Positions 1 to 10,182 of a DNA stretch of 64,000 bases are shown here, piece after piece; the first letter of the stretch is position 1, and each line of letters starts with the position of its first letter. The position numbers and the translations under genes are program-made. Below the pieces are notes generated by a model, which was given only the letters and a program-made list of their open reading frames with translations, was not told where the DNA came from and made no database searches. The DNA is taken from assembly GCF_022539315.1 (NCBI RefSeq), contig NC_066343.1, forward strand, positions 34,997,146 to 35,061,145, given 5' to 3'. Source of the stretch: Serinus canaria. Lineage: Eukaryota > Chordata > Aves > Passeriformes > Fringillidae.

Positions 1-818
1 GCAGGGTTGATCCATACTGTCTTTCCCAACAAACCTCTGACATGGGCCACTGGGGCTTTATCTCCATCTACTATATTAAGGGGCTCAGACTGCGCAGGAC
101 CCGCTCGGTTGGTGGAACCTCTAGTGTTAACTAACCAGGTAGCCTTTGCCAAATGCTGCTCCCAGTTTTTTAAAGACCCCCCACCCAATGCTTTTAAGGT
201 GGTTTTTAACAATCCATTGTACCTTTCCACTTTCCCTGCAGCTGGTGCATGATAGGGGATATGGTACACCCACTCGATGCCATGTTCCCTAGCCCAAGTA
301 TTAATAAGATTGTTTTTAAAATGAGTTCCATTATCCGACTCAATTCTCTCGGGAGTACCGTGCCTCCAAAGGACCTGCTTTTCAAGGCCCAAGATAGTGT
401 TACGGGCTGTAGCATGGGACACAGGGTAGGTTTCCAACCATCCCGTGGTGGCTTCTACCATGGTTAGTACATAGCGCTTGCCTTGGCGGGTTTGAGGCAG
501 TGTGATGTAATCAATCTGCCAGGCCTCCCCGTACTTGTACTTAGACCACCGCCCCCCATACCAGAGGGGCTTCATCCGCTTGGCCTGCTTAATGGCAGCG
601 CACGTCTCACAGTCACGGATAACCTGAGAGATACTGTCCATGGTTAGATCCACCCCTCGGTCTCGTGCCCACTTATAGGTGGCATCTCTACCCTGGTGAC
701 CTGAGGCATCATGGGCCCATCGTGCTAAGAATAACTCTCCCTTATGCTCCCAGTCAAGGTCTATCTTCAACTCCCCTATCTTTGCAGCCTGATGTACTGC
801 TGGTTGTTTTGCTGCTCT
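1..818 (-). pseudogene. pol: Integrase region of ERV pol, open to the window edge
   Basis: Reading leftward from 818 there is no stop codon for about 272 codons, ending only at the window edge. The N-terminal zinc finger is visible as HDASGH (695-713) and CETC (about 600-612). The catalytic core shows Asp in WQIDYI (507-520), Asp in IESDNG (331-341) and Glu in GKVERYN (217-230), with exactly 35 residues between the last two, the D,D-35-E signature for strand transfer. This is the best-preserved part of the element. It is classed as a pseudogene because it depends on a broken upstream pol frame. Its C-terminal DNA-binding region lies partly outside the window. Confidence 0.93.
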
Positions 819-1719
819 TCATTAGCCCTACTCCTGGGGACATGGGCGTCTACATGGCGAACCTCACAGGTAACTTCTCTAACCGAGTAGCGATATCTTT
901 CCACTCTTCCGCAGCCCAAATTGGTTTTCCTCGGCGCTGCCAGTTCGCCTCTTTCCATCTCTTCAGCCATCCCCATAGAGCGTTGGCTACCATCCAAGAA
1001 TCGGTATACAAATAGAGCCTTGGCCACCTCTCTCTCTCTGCAATACCTAGGGCCAGTTGAATAGCTTTGATTTCGGCGAATTGACTAGATTCGCCCTCTC
1101 CTTCAGTAGCCTCTGCGACCCGTCGAGTGGGACTCCATACAGCTGCCTTCCACCTCCGTTTTCATCCCTATGACGCGACAAGAACCATCGGTGAATAGAG
1201 CGTAACGTGTTTCTTCTGCTGGCAACTGATTGTATGGCGGGGCTTCCTCAACCCGGGTCACTGGCTCTTGCTCCTCATCTGCGACACTAAAGCTTTCACC
1301 TTCGGGCCAATTTGTAATTATTCCAGGATCCCAGGGCGATTTAACTTCCCAATTCGAGCGCGCTGCGTAATGAGGGCAATCCACTTACTCCAAGTAGCAT
1401 TGGTGGCATGGTGGGTAGAGGGAACCTTTCCTCTGAACATCCATCCCAGCACCGGTAGTCGGGGTGGCCAGAAGGAGTTGTGCCTCTGTACCAACCACCT
1501 CCGAAGCGGCTTGGACTCCTTCATAGGCAGCCAAGATTTCCTTTTCTGTCGGAGTATAGTTATCTTCAGACCCCCTGTAGCTCCGACTCCAAAATCCCAA
1601 TGGTCGGCCTCGGGTCTCGCCAGGCAGCTTTTGCCAAAGGCTCCAGGACAGGCCATGGCTCCCGGCTGCAGAGTAGAGTACGTTCTTCACATCTGGTCCC
1701 GTCCTGACTGGGCCAAGGG
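819..1719 (-). pseudogene. pol: RNase H tether and RNase H domain of ERV pol
   Basis: The stretch 1690-1385 carries the connection sequence (WSLWQKLPGETRGRPLGFWS, then YTPTEKEILAAYEGV). RNase H motifs follow: ALFTDGS near 1182-1202 (first catalytic Asp), ESSQFAE near 1070-1095 (Glu) and YTDSW near 993-1008 (second Asp). These residues would degrade the RNA strand of the hybrid during reverse transcription. The segments are in different frames, with at least one shift near 1150-1170 and another near 790-820 before integrase, so the domain is recognisable but not expressible as one protein. Confidence 0.85.
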
Positions 1720-2614
1720 CTACAGCATGAGCGATCTCCTGCTTGATCTGGACGAAGGCTTGCTGTTGCTCAGGGCCCCAATGGAAGTCGTTCTTCTTCC
1801 GGTAACCAGATAAAGGGGTCTCACAATCTGACTATACTCAGGGATGTGCATCCTCCAGAAACCTATAGCGCCTAAGAAAGCTTGCGTTTCCTTCTTATCA
1901 GTTGGTGGGGACATAGCAGTGATTTTGTTAATAACATCCGTAGGAATCTGACGCCGTCCGTCTTGCCACTTCACCCCCAAGAACTGGATTTCTCGGGCAG
2001 GTCCCTTGACTTTGCTCTTCTTAATGGCAAATCCGGCTTTCAGGAGAATGTGAATGATCTTCTCTCCTTTCTTGAACACTTCTATTGCCGTGTTCCCCCA
2101 AACAATGATATCATCAATATATTGTAAATGTTCTGGAGCCTCACCCTCTTCTAGTGCAGCCTGGATCAGTCCATGACAGATGGTAGGACTGTGCTTCCAC
2201 CCCTGGGGCAATCGGTTCCAGGTGTACTGCACTCCTCTCCATGTAAAAGCAAACTGAGGCCTGCATTCTACTGCCAGAGGAATGGAGAAAAAACGTCGTT
2301 AGCAATATCGATGGTCGCGTACCACTTTGCTGCCTTGGACTCCAGCTCGTACTGCAGTTCCAGTATGTCCGGTACAGCCGCACTCAGTGGTGGAGTCACT
2401 TCATTCAAGGCACGATAGTCCACAGTCAATCTCCATTCTCCATCAGATTTTCGCACAGGCCAGATAGGGCTGTTAAGGGTGAGTGGGTTTTACTGACCAC
2501 CCCTTGGCTCTCCAGCTCTCGGATCATTTTGTGGATAGGAATCACGGCATCCTCGATTCGTCCGGTACTGCCTGCGGTGCACTGTTGAGGTGGCAATTGG
2601 CACTCGTTGCTCCT
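1720..2614 (-). pseudogene. pol: Reverse transcriptase region of ERV pol
   Basis: Two open stretches carry the polymerase fingers and palm: 2456-2268 with GEWRLTVDYRALNEVTPP and the first catalytic aspartate motif WYATIDIAN, and 2232-1720 with WNRLPQGWKHSP (near 2200-2222) and the catalytic YIDD box (near 2106-2123). The thumb/connection motif FLGAIGFWRMHIPEYS follows at about 1830-1870. YIDD rather than YVDD or YMDD fits the ERVL-like assignment. The frame is broken between about 2268 and 2232 and again near 1800, so no full-length enzyme is encoded. Upstream is protease and downstream is the RNase H tether. Confidence 0.92.
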
Positions 2615-3010
2615 CTACCTCAAGAGTCCTACGGCAGATGGGTTCTCTGATAGTCCAGACAAGGTATTCAATTGTTTAATACCCTCCATCTCCACTGCAG
2701 CTATTCCAAAAGCCCACCTGAATCCCTTAGGATCTTTGTAATAGCCATCCGGAGGAAGTCTATGCCCAAAATGCACGGAGCCTCTGGACCAGTCACAATC
2801 GGATGTTCCTGCCACTCCTTCCCAGTCAAGCTCACCTCAGCTTCTAACAAAGTCAACTGTTGTGATCCCCCGTCACTCCAGCAATGGAAACAGGTTCTGT
2901 CCCCACATGTTCCGATGGCATCAAGGTACACTGTGATCCAGTGTCAACCAACGCTTCATAATCTTGTGGCTCTGATGTGCCAGGCCATCTGATCCACACC
3001 TTCCAAAAGA
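2615..3010 (-). pseudogene. pro: Retroviral aspartic protease region, frameshifted
   Basis: Reading leftward, the frame from about 3000 contains VDTGSQCTLMP near 2930-2950, the active-site flap motif of a retropepsin that would cleave Gag-Pol as a dimer. The frame then hits a stop at about 2851, just after a run of five C (2867-2871, plus strand). The conserved continuation lies in the neighbouring frame and ends with CILGIDFL near 2750-2780, the usual second hallmark. A further frame change falls near 2740-2750 before the reverse-transcriptase linker. The first break is a one-base homopolymer shift and could be a real mutation or a consensus error. Gag precedes and reverse transcriptase follows, as expected. 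Confidence 0.85.
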
Positions 3011-3053
3011 CCCGATTTTCCCGTGCCTCTTCCTGGCTAGAGGCAGGGCCCCT

Positions 3054-4668
3054 CTAAGCCAGATTGTCCTTCTTTCCTTGGGCGTATGCCTTAGAAGTTC
3101 CTTCAAGGGGATCGGACATGTCATTGTCATCATCATACTTAACATCTCGGCTACGAGCAACCGGAGCTGCTCTCTTTTTGCTGATACTTCCTCTTTCCTT
3201 CAAATCACGCACCCGTTGTGCCAAAGCAGCGGTGGGTTTTCTGTCCCATCTCCTCATGTCTTCTCCAGACTCGCGCAGAAAGGCCCATAACTCAGCCCGT
3301 GGGGCGTACCTTCTCTGCCCATCAAAGGAGCGCCAACGTTGGATACCAGGGCTTCTAATTTGTACAGCCGAGATTTGAATAAGGTCCTCCTTAATCTCTT
3401 CCCGGAGTTTCTTATGATTCTCCTCTATTTTGTCCTCTAGTTTCTGCAGTCGAGTTTCCACTGCTGCAATTCTGGCATGAGTTGGGCCGTGCACAGAATC
3501 TGCATACGCTCGAAGCTTCTTTGACATATCGAGCACAGTCCTCATATGTATCATCCCGCTTCATTATTGCTAGGGCAGAAGCGTATTCAGGTGGCCCAAG
3601 TCGCACAAGTTTCCTCCTCCACATTACAGGTGTGCATGGTACCAGGTCCCGGATCCCTAGTTGTTATATCATCTGAGAAATGAGCTCTGCCACCGCCATC
3701 TCTCTCAGGCGTTGGATTCCCTGTTTCTATGGGTCTTCCAACGTGTCTGCTGTATATAGAGATCATCTGCACATAAGTATCTTTGGGCTACACTATCCAG
3801 GACCCGTTCCCAGAGGCTGTGAGGGCTTAGCCCTGCTCATCATCATAACCTTGATCGATGACAGGCGATCATGTGACAGGGATCCCAAATGCCCTCGCTT
3901 CAGTACCATCCAACATCGTAAACCTCCCCTGCAGCATCCCAGAGGCGGACTAATCCAACTAATTAGAGATTCGTCAGGTTGCCGTCTGTAATCCTTTCTT
4001 AAGCCTCTGGGTCCCTTCAGAGAAAACGGAGTCAGTATTGGCTCCAGAACCTGTGCCCCTTGATGTGGCCTCTGATTTTGGTGAGGGTCCTTCTCCCGGC
4101 ATCATCATCATCATCATCCTCCACCTTTCGATCGGTCTTGCTTTTACCACTTCCCACCTCTTGTATTAGCTGCAACAGCCATGGGTTGAGGCCTATTGTC
4201 TGATTCAGCTGCTAGCCTGGAGCCTGGGATGTTAGCTGCAGCCTGGGTCACTGGGATAGTAACCAACTTATCTCCCTGTTCCCTTTCTGCTATCTGCTGC
4301 TCCACAGTATCTAACAGAGTACGGTAAACAAACGCCAAGGCCCAGCTCACTGCAGTGATCCTTTCCTCCTTAGTATTACCATGGCACTTCTCCCTCAAAT
4401 ACTTTGCCACCTCGACTGGGTTCTGAATTTGATCAGATGGGAAGTCCCAGTCTATAGGATGAGAAAATTCCTTTAAAGCCTGGCCCATATCCTCCCATTT
4501 CCCACTCCAGTCAAGATTTTTCCTGCTTTGTTTTACTCCCAAATCAGGAGTCTCTCTAACCCCTCTCGAAATCTCAGCTTTCATTTTATATACACTCCAG
4601 ACAGTATAGAAAAGGCTTAGTAAATTAAATGCCAGAAGATGGTTTCTTTTAAACTCAGGGGAATTCAA
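3054..4668 (-). pseudogene. gag: Degraded gag region of the ERV
   Basis: This is the structural polyprotein region of the element. An open stretch from 4668 to 4144 (174 codons, starting MNSPEFKRN) is the likely N-terminal part. Another from 3554 to 3054 (about 166 codons) is the C-terminal part; it has a strongly charged coiled-coil-like segment (ARIAAVETRLQKLEDKIEEN) about residues 27-46, then a basic tail. Between them the frame is lost. Near 3515-3540 two overlapping frames both carry gag-like sequence, so at least one frameshift lies there. A short CAT/ATG run at about 4101-4118 looks like microsatellite slippage. I see no CCHC zinc knuckle. Placement as gag relies on position between the leader and protease. 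Confidence 0.7.
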
Positions 4669-5102
4669 TATTTCCTAATAGAGATGTCAACAATTCAGGG
4701 GAGAAGAAGGAAGACGAAAGCTGAAAAGCCCCTTCCTCTTCTTCTCCCCAAACAAACTGAGTACACAGCCAGGTCAACAATTTATACATTCCTGAAACAA
4801 AGTCCAGCATTTTAAACCCCCGACAATCATCACACATAAGGCCAGCCCAATAACTATTCTGGTTAATGCTCCCCCGCCTACAAAAATAACTTATTAGGGA
4901 TAACACCAGAGCTATTTTTGGGTAAGGAAATAACCCTAGGGACCACAAAGGTTAATAAAACTTCAAACACCCCTAGGGACCAGAAATACCGGCAGGCTTT
5001 CACCCCAATGACATTATGAATAACCAATATGCCCACAAAACAACCAGAACCAAAAAATATTATTGTTATAGGGTTTTTTTTTCCACTGTCTTTGGCCTCC
5101 GT
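4669..5102 (-). other. ERV leader between primer-binding site and gag
   Basis: About 430 bases separate the primer-binding site from the first plausible gag methionine at 4668. This is where packaging and splice-donor signals lie in retroviruses, but I cannot point to a specific one. Reading frames that cross this stretch have no gag-like composition and look accidental. Confidence 0.6.
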
Positions 5103-5120
5103 TTCCCGGCCAACGCACCA
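5103..5120 (-). other. Retroviral primer-binding site, complementary to tRNA-Gly
   Basis: The plus strand reads TTCCCGGCCAACGCACCA, which is the 3' end of vertebrate tRNA-Gly(TCC) including the CCA tail, 18 of 18 by my recall of that tRNA. On the element strand this is TGGTGCGTTGGCCGGGAA, a normal primer-binding site opening with TGG. It sits 10 bases inside the LTR boundary. Minus-strand DNA synthesis would start here from a host glycine tRNA. Name-giving ERVL elements use tRNA-Leu, so this is unusual for the pol type. Confidence 0.85.
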
Positions 5121-5457
5121 AAAAGTTAACTGTCCTGGTTTAGGACAATTAGGGGAAATCTCCGAAAGGGAGTCCCCTAAAACAACCTCCAACCACCCCT
5201 CCCCAATACCGGGTTCGGGAAGGAATTCCTCGGAGGAGCAAAGTGGAAAATAAAACCTATTTAATAACAAGTAACAAAGGAACACTCCCCAACACAAGAA
5301 AGAAAAAGAAACCAGGCAGTGTCGTGGAGGGCGCTGATCTTCTTCTCGCAGACTCCGGGGGGTCCTGGACGTCCCAGGTCAGGTCCGGAGCCGGTACGGT
5401 ATCTTCAGGGGAGGGTAAGAAGAGGGAAAGGAAAAAAAAAAAAAGAGCGCAAAAGAA

Positions 5458-5552
5458 AGCAAGCCAGCCAAGCTAAGCAGCAGCAGCAAGCAAAAGCAAA
5501 AGCAGCCAGCAAGCTAAGCAGCAGCAGCAGCCAGCCAAAAGCAAAAGCCGAG
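5458..5552 (+). repeat. GCA/AAG-rich imperfect tandem duplication in the LTR
   Basis: A unit of about 41 bases beginning CAAGCTAAGCAGCAGCAG and passing through AAGCAAAAGCAAAAGC occurs nearly twice in direct orientation, with CCAGC spacers. It is local slippage-type repetition within the LTR. The glutamine/serine-rich reading frames across it are by-products of the repeat. Confidence 0.75.
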
Positions 5553-5604
5553 GTGCCCGGTCACCCTCACCCTCCCCGCCCCCGCCGCAGCAAGACGGCC
5601 GGGT

Positions 5605-5632
5605 GGGGGGGGGGGGGGGGGGGGGGGGGGGG
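5605..5632 (+). repeat. 28-base poly-G run inside the LTR
   Basis: The sequence has G at every position from 5605 to 5632, preceded by GGGT. On the element strand this is poly-C in the U3 part of the LTR. Such runs form G-quadruplexes and are poorly resolved by sequencing, so the length is uncertain. Confidence 0.95.
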
Positions 5633-8600
5633 AAGAAAGGCCAGACACAACACACGATATTGGGATAAAGGCTGTCACCCCACGACAATACTGTTACTAA
5701 TCTGTGTAATTTTTTATTAATTCCCATGTATTTGGAATGGTTTACGGTGACTGTTCTGATATGAATAAGTATTTCTGGTCACTTTGAAATAAGAGAAAAC
5801 TGTTGTCTAGGGATCTAAATAAGAGCAGAAAACAGGTCTTTGTGATGTCAGGACCGCATGTCAAATGGACATAGCAGCATAATTTCAGCATTTCCATCGA
5901 TTTTCATGAATTAGAAAGGTGAGGTTTAGCACTGGTCAGTGTGGATAGTTTTTTTTTTAAAGTAGATAGAGGATGAGGCATTGTTTTGACAATTTTTGGT
6001 TTTAACTAGAGTTAAACAGATGCATTTTAAAGCCAAAGTAGCTTTTGGGCCAAGTTGCCTTTCTGCCTGAATGCAAGACGTTATGCAAGTGAATATAGGA
6101 ACATCCATGAACAGCATGATCTTTTGTCTTCTGAGAGAAGACTGCTGTCAGTATAACACCAGTCACAACCCCCCTCTCTGGGGTTTTGCTCTGGTGATTA
6201 CCACAGGAGAAGAAAGTTGTGCTGTTTTTGTCAGCTTCTGCAATGTGGCAGAAGAATGTTCTCATAGCACTTTTACAGTGCCAGGAATAGATTGGAGTAA
6301 TGCTTGAGAGTAGAAAACATTATTTGTTAGCTAGCTTCTCTCTCAATTACAGCTAAGATTCTAACCACTGTTTTTAGAGTCCCGAAGACTTGTTTGCAAG
6401 CTTTGTGAGGGTTTATGTCCTGTCTCACTAATACAGAATAAAACCAAGCAAGATCCAGATAAATAACATTAATTGAAACTGCCTAAATGGGAGATAGAGA
6501 TGTGGAGAGGTGAGAATCAAGTGGTCTAAAGTAAACTGAAAGCTTGTGTCGGGGTTTGAAGATGGGTACATAAAATGCAGAACAGACTCTGATGACCTGA
6601 ACGTGTGCTTCTGGTTGGAGAGGTGCTGTGGCAGCTCTGAACTTGAGTGTTCAGACCATGATGTTTGGGCAGTCTTTGAGCAGTTTGTCCTGATCCTGAA
6701 ATGTCAGCCTCGATAAAGCTCAGCTGGAATAGATACGCATCTAGAAGATAATACTGTAGCCTTTGTTCAGGATTTGCAGAGAAAATTAAAAATGTTTGGC
6801 TTCTGAAAAATGTTTCAATGATCTCACTAGCAGGAGCAGTGTGGATTTTTAATGTAGTACTTAGATTACAGCCAGTAACACCATAAAAATGTTTGGTTAG
6901 ATGTCTTTGTGGAATTGCTACTGTGACTTCAAAACTCCTTCAGATGTGATCAAATGACTTCAGCAGGCTCTTTTGAGACCCTTCCTGAGGTGTTGAAAAT
7001 CCTTTGTGGTTGCATGAGTTCAAGATATTCAAGCCTTACATAAGGGATATAAGACTTTATAGAGTCAAAAATTGTAAATGTAGCTGAGATTCTTTATTTG
7101 GTTACTTAGGCAACATGCTATTAGTTTTTTTCTTTATACATTGCCACCCCTGAGTGTGCCCTCTGTTCAGATAGATGAACCCTTTGGTTAGGGTTACAAT
7201 TAATCAAATCTTGACAGTAAAGCCACAAGCATTTTTATAGGCCATACTATCTGAAAGTGGCATATATTAAGATTCTTGTGGGAAGCAAGAAAAAATGTTT
7301 TCTTGCTGATATACTGACAATAATGATGCATATCAACATTCAAAGAGGGCAAGTACAGTTTTGAGCCACCGTGTTTGTTTTGGCAAGTCTTTTTTTTTAA
7401 ATGCCTTGATGGAACTCTTTGTACTGTCGTGAGCCAGAACAATGTCAGGTGGGTACTGCATGTACTGGAACAAGCAACTTTAGTGTTTCCTGAATCATCC
7501 TGAGTAGAGGAATGTGAAGGACAAAACTGTAATAAAAACGGATGATTATTGCTTTTCACTGAAAGAGAAAAGCTGTAGCTAAAATTCAGTTTAGTTTAAA
7601 TTCTTGATATTTCATTTCCTTTACTCCAAAGGAGTTCATAAAAGCATAGCTGATACCTTGCTTTGAAGACAAATAAATTCCATGGGACTTAGAAGTCAGA
7701 CTTCATTAAAATTAAAATAACTTTATTCTCAATTTTAATATCAAGCTGCTTAGAAATTGTTTTAATCTGGATCTTAGATTAAAACTGCAAAGATTATTAG
7801 AGATAGTTGGTGTAGTTAATTTTTAGTGACTGAAAAATGTATCTTGTTATATAAATCAGGTTACGGATGTAGGTGTTTCTGCTGTCTAGGACGAAGTATG
7901 TAAAACTTGCTTTTTCAGTTGCCTTAAATTCCCAATACTATCATGTACATCAGATTACACACATAGCTGTTTGTTCTCTTTGCACATTGGTACAGATTTT
8001 CTAGACTCATCATGCCAAACCAGTAGTGGCATTTGTGCCGAAGGGTTAAGTGTATGGAATAAGAGGCAAGGCATGCAGTATCCAGGACAGCACCAGCAGT
8101 GTGATGATGGTCTTTTCTGGGGCTCTGTTGTGATTTGTACAGTCTGTGTAGCAATTGTTCAAAACCTTGTATTTGTATTAGTACTTCGAGTGCCTGTGTT
8201 TGTGGCAAAGGCAGAGAGTGGGAAGGTGAAAGCTGTTAACTTTTCATAAAATGCACAGCAAGATGCAGAATTCATCAGAGGCTCTGTTGCAGCCCAGCTG
8301 TTAGCCAGCAAGTTACCCATAGGAGTAAAGTACTTGTGCTTGTTTTGGGCTTGAACTTTGTGGCAGGTGGAAATTGGAGTTCACTAAAACAGCTGAGTGT
8401 TTGCTGTGGTAATTGTGGCATGTGTCTGGACTTTGGCTGTAACTCCCTGCTCAGCTCTTTGGCAGCAGGACTGTGTGATCTGGTCCAAAGCCTGAGGTCT
8501 CTGAGAGGCATGTGGAACAGCCTAGCTCTGAAACTGCTGAAGGGGGAGAAACTGTGATAGCAGGGAGGATCAGTAATGAAGCTTAATGCTGCTTGTGGCC

Positions 8601-8840
8601 ATCTGCAGAGTTGAAAATGTTTCAGTGCGGTTCACTGTTCATTTTATAATGGGGGGTCATGTAGACATGCATCATAGAGGAATATGTTGATTGATTAAGA
8701 AAGTGTTTTTAGTGAGAACAGGAAACACTTAAAAACCTGAGCTTTTCATTTGCACTTCCCATTTCCTGTCCAGCCTCTCTGTTTGATGAAATACAGGAGT
8801 TTTACTTCTGGAATTGAATGCCTTAGTTCATAGCATTAAG

Positions 8841-8902
8841 TGGCAGCAGTGATGACTGCTGCTGTGGGAGCCTCACTGGGGCTCCAGCCTGCTTATTGGC
8901 CA
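8841..8902 (+). repeat. Dispersed 60-bp repeat, copy 1
   Basis: This matches 14114-14173 in the same orientation, sharing TGGCAGCAGTG, then CTGCTGCTGTGGGAGCCTCA and CTCCAGCCTGC plus TTGGCCAT. There is a 3-base indel and a few substitutions. It contains an imperfect GGAGCC...GGCTCC palindrome. The family was not identified; it is probably a fragment of an old interspersed repeat. Confidence 0.7.
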
Positions 8903-10144
8903 TGACAATCTGGCAAAACTTTCTTGTACTCAAGGTTTCTTTATCTGTTTACATTGCTGCCATGTTTCTTCAAGTTTCTCAGGACGCCTTGATCATTTTC
9001 AGAATATAAAGCACTTCTTACTTTTGGATCTCCCAAAGTATAGTTTGGGAGATTTTTACTCCATTTTCAGAACGTTGATTTAATTTTAATTCCTAATTGT
9101 GTTTGGTTTTCGGCGTTTGTGTGAAAAGGTTGAAAGTATTTCTGTATTATTGTGATGTGACATAAAGCAAGGGTAGTTTAATCTTTTGTAGTTGATGAAA
9201 ATGGGAGCTTTAAACAACATTCAGGAAACAGAAGATGTATAAGTGGTATTTTGAGAGGCTGAGGAAGTAATTATAATGGCTTCGGAATGACTCTCTTCCA
9301 ACAGTCAAAATTGTGCCTGATAAAGCAGAATTAGGTAGTTCCCTTTATGTGGAAAAGAGGGACTTGGAGGTTGTAAAAGGTTGATGTTTGTAGCTTTCAC
9401 AATTAATGAGTTCCATTTTCTGCAAAAATTTAAAGACTTTAGGCTCAAGTGTAATTGATGGCATTATGGTGTTACCAGGGCTGTCATATTCTGGTGGCAT
9501 TCGAGGGTCCCAGACAGGCAGATGTGTTAAGAGTTTATGGTACCTAAATGCCAAACATAGAAACATGGTCACTGCCACATGAAGTAGTTTGAAACTAGAA
9601 GAAAATTAGCCTCGTGGAAGGAGGAGAAGCAGAATTTTGAAAGATAATTTGAGTGGTCCTGCTCCTTTGAGTCCCTCAACTTTGCCTTTAGCTGTTATAT
9701 CTGAAAATGCCTTCCAGGTAAGTCTTTCTGTGGAAGTGAATCCCAAATACTTGGAGGAGTGAAAGGTGGCAGTAGCTGTTAGTTTATGGAATATGGAGCA
9801 AAATTAAAGAGGTATGGGGCAGGGGATATGAGCATCAGCCATGTGTCTGAGCTGTGTGGCACAGACATCAAGAGTGGATAGTTAGGAAGGGCATGGAGCT
9901 GGGAAGGGTGGAAAACAGGATAAAAAGATGTGTGGGATTTAAGTTTTCTTACAGAAAAGGTGATTTAGGTGTAGATTTTCAAGCGAATGTGTCATGTGGA
10001 AAGAGAAGGTGACTTGCTCTGAAAAAATGCATCTGTACAATTTCTAGATGTTGATGTTTGATTGTGGAGTGAAACTATAGTGTGTATTATTGATCTAATG
10101 AAAGCTGGACTATGTATTATTCTGATTCACACATTACCTTCTTC

Positions 10145-10182
10145 GTATATCAGCAAAGCTCCTGCAAGTATATCAGCAAAGC
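10145..10182 (+). repeat. Short tandem duplication (23-bp period)
   Basis: GTATATCAGCAAAGC occurs at 10145-10159 and again at 10168-10182, giving a 23-base period with the second unit incomplete. It looks like a replication-slippage duplication. Confidence 0.8.

Larger units (their letters stand above)
1..5687 (-). mobile_element. Endogenous retrovirus, ERVL-like (class III), truncated by the window edge
   Basis: Read on the minus strand, the order is LTR, primer-binding site, leader, gag, protease, reverse transcriptase, RNase H and integrase, which is the canonical retroviral order. Landmarks visible in translation are protease DTGS and ILGIDFL, reverse transcriptase LPQG and YIDD, an RNase H D-E-D set, and the integrase HHCC finger with a D,D-35-E core. 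The YIDD form and general pol character point to ERVL-like class III elements; this family call rests on recognition, not on a search. Gag, protease, reverse transcriptase and RNase H are split by several frameshifts, so the copy is defective. No env or 3' LTR can be assessed because the element leaves the window at position 1. Confidence 0.93.
5131..5687 (-). repeat. 5' LTR of the endogenous retrovirus
   Basis: On the minus strand this block starts TGTCGTGG and ends CCAGGACA. These termini are inverted repeats of each other at 7 of 8 positions and carry the expected TG...CA ends. It lies 10 bases upstream of the primer-binding site, where a 5' LTR must end. Its ~557-bp length is ordinary for an avian ERV. 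Inside are a 28-base homopolymer (C on the element strand), a GCA/AAG-rich duplicated stretch, and an ATTAAA-like polyadenylation motif near 5260-5266 on the minus strand. The outer boundary at 5687 is inferred from the terminal repeat, since the 3' LTR and its target-site duplication are outside the window. Confidence 0.75.

Noticed and set aside
5103..5120. A tRNA-Gly gene on the plus strand
   Set aside because: Only the 3' 18 bases match, with no anticodon arm upstream; the context beside an LTR makes it a primer-binding site.
4878..5297. 139-codon minus-strand frame across the LTR end and leader
   Set aside because: It crosses the LTR boundary and the primer-binding site, so it cannot be a retroviral protein; its composition is not gag-like.
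5243..5727. Lysine-, glutamine- and proline-rich frames across the LTR
   Set aside because: They are translations of A-rich, GCA-rich and poly-G simple sequence within the LTR.
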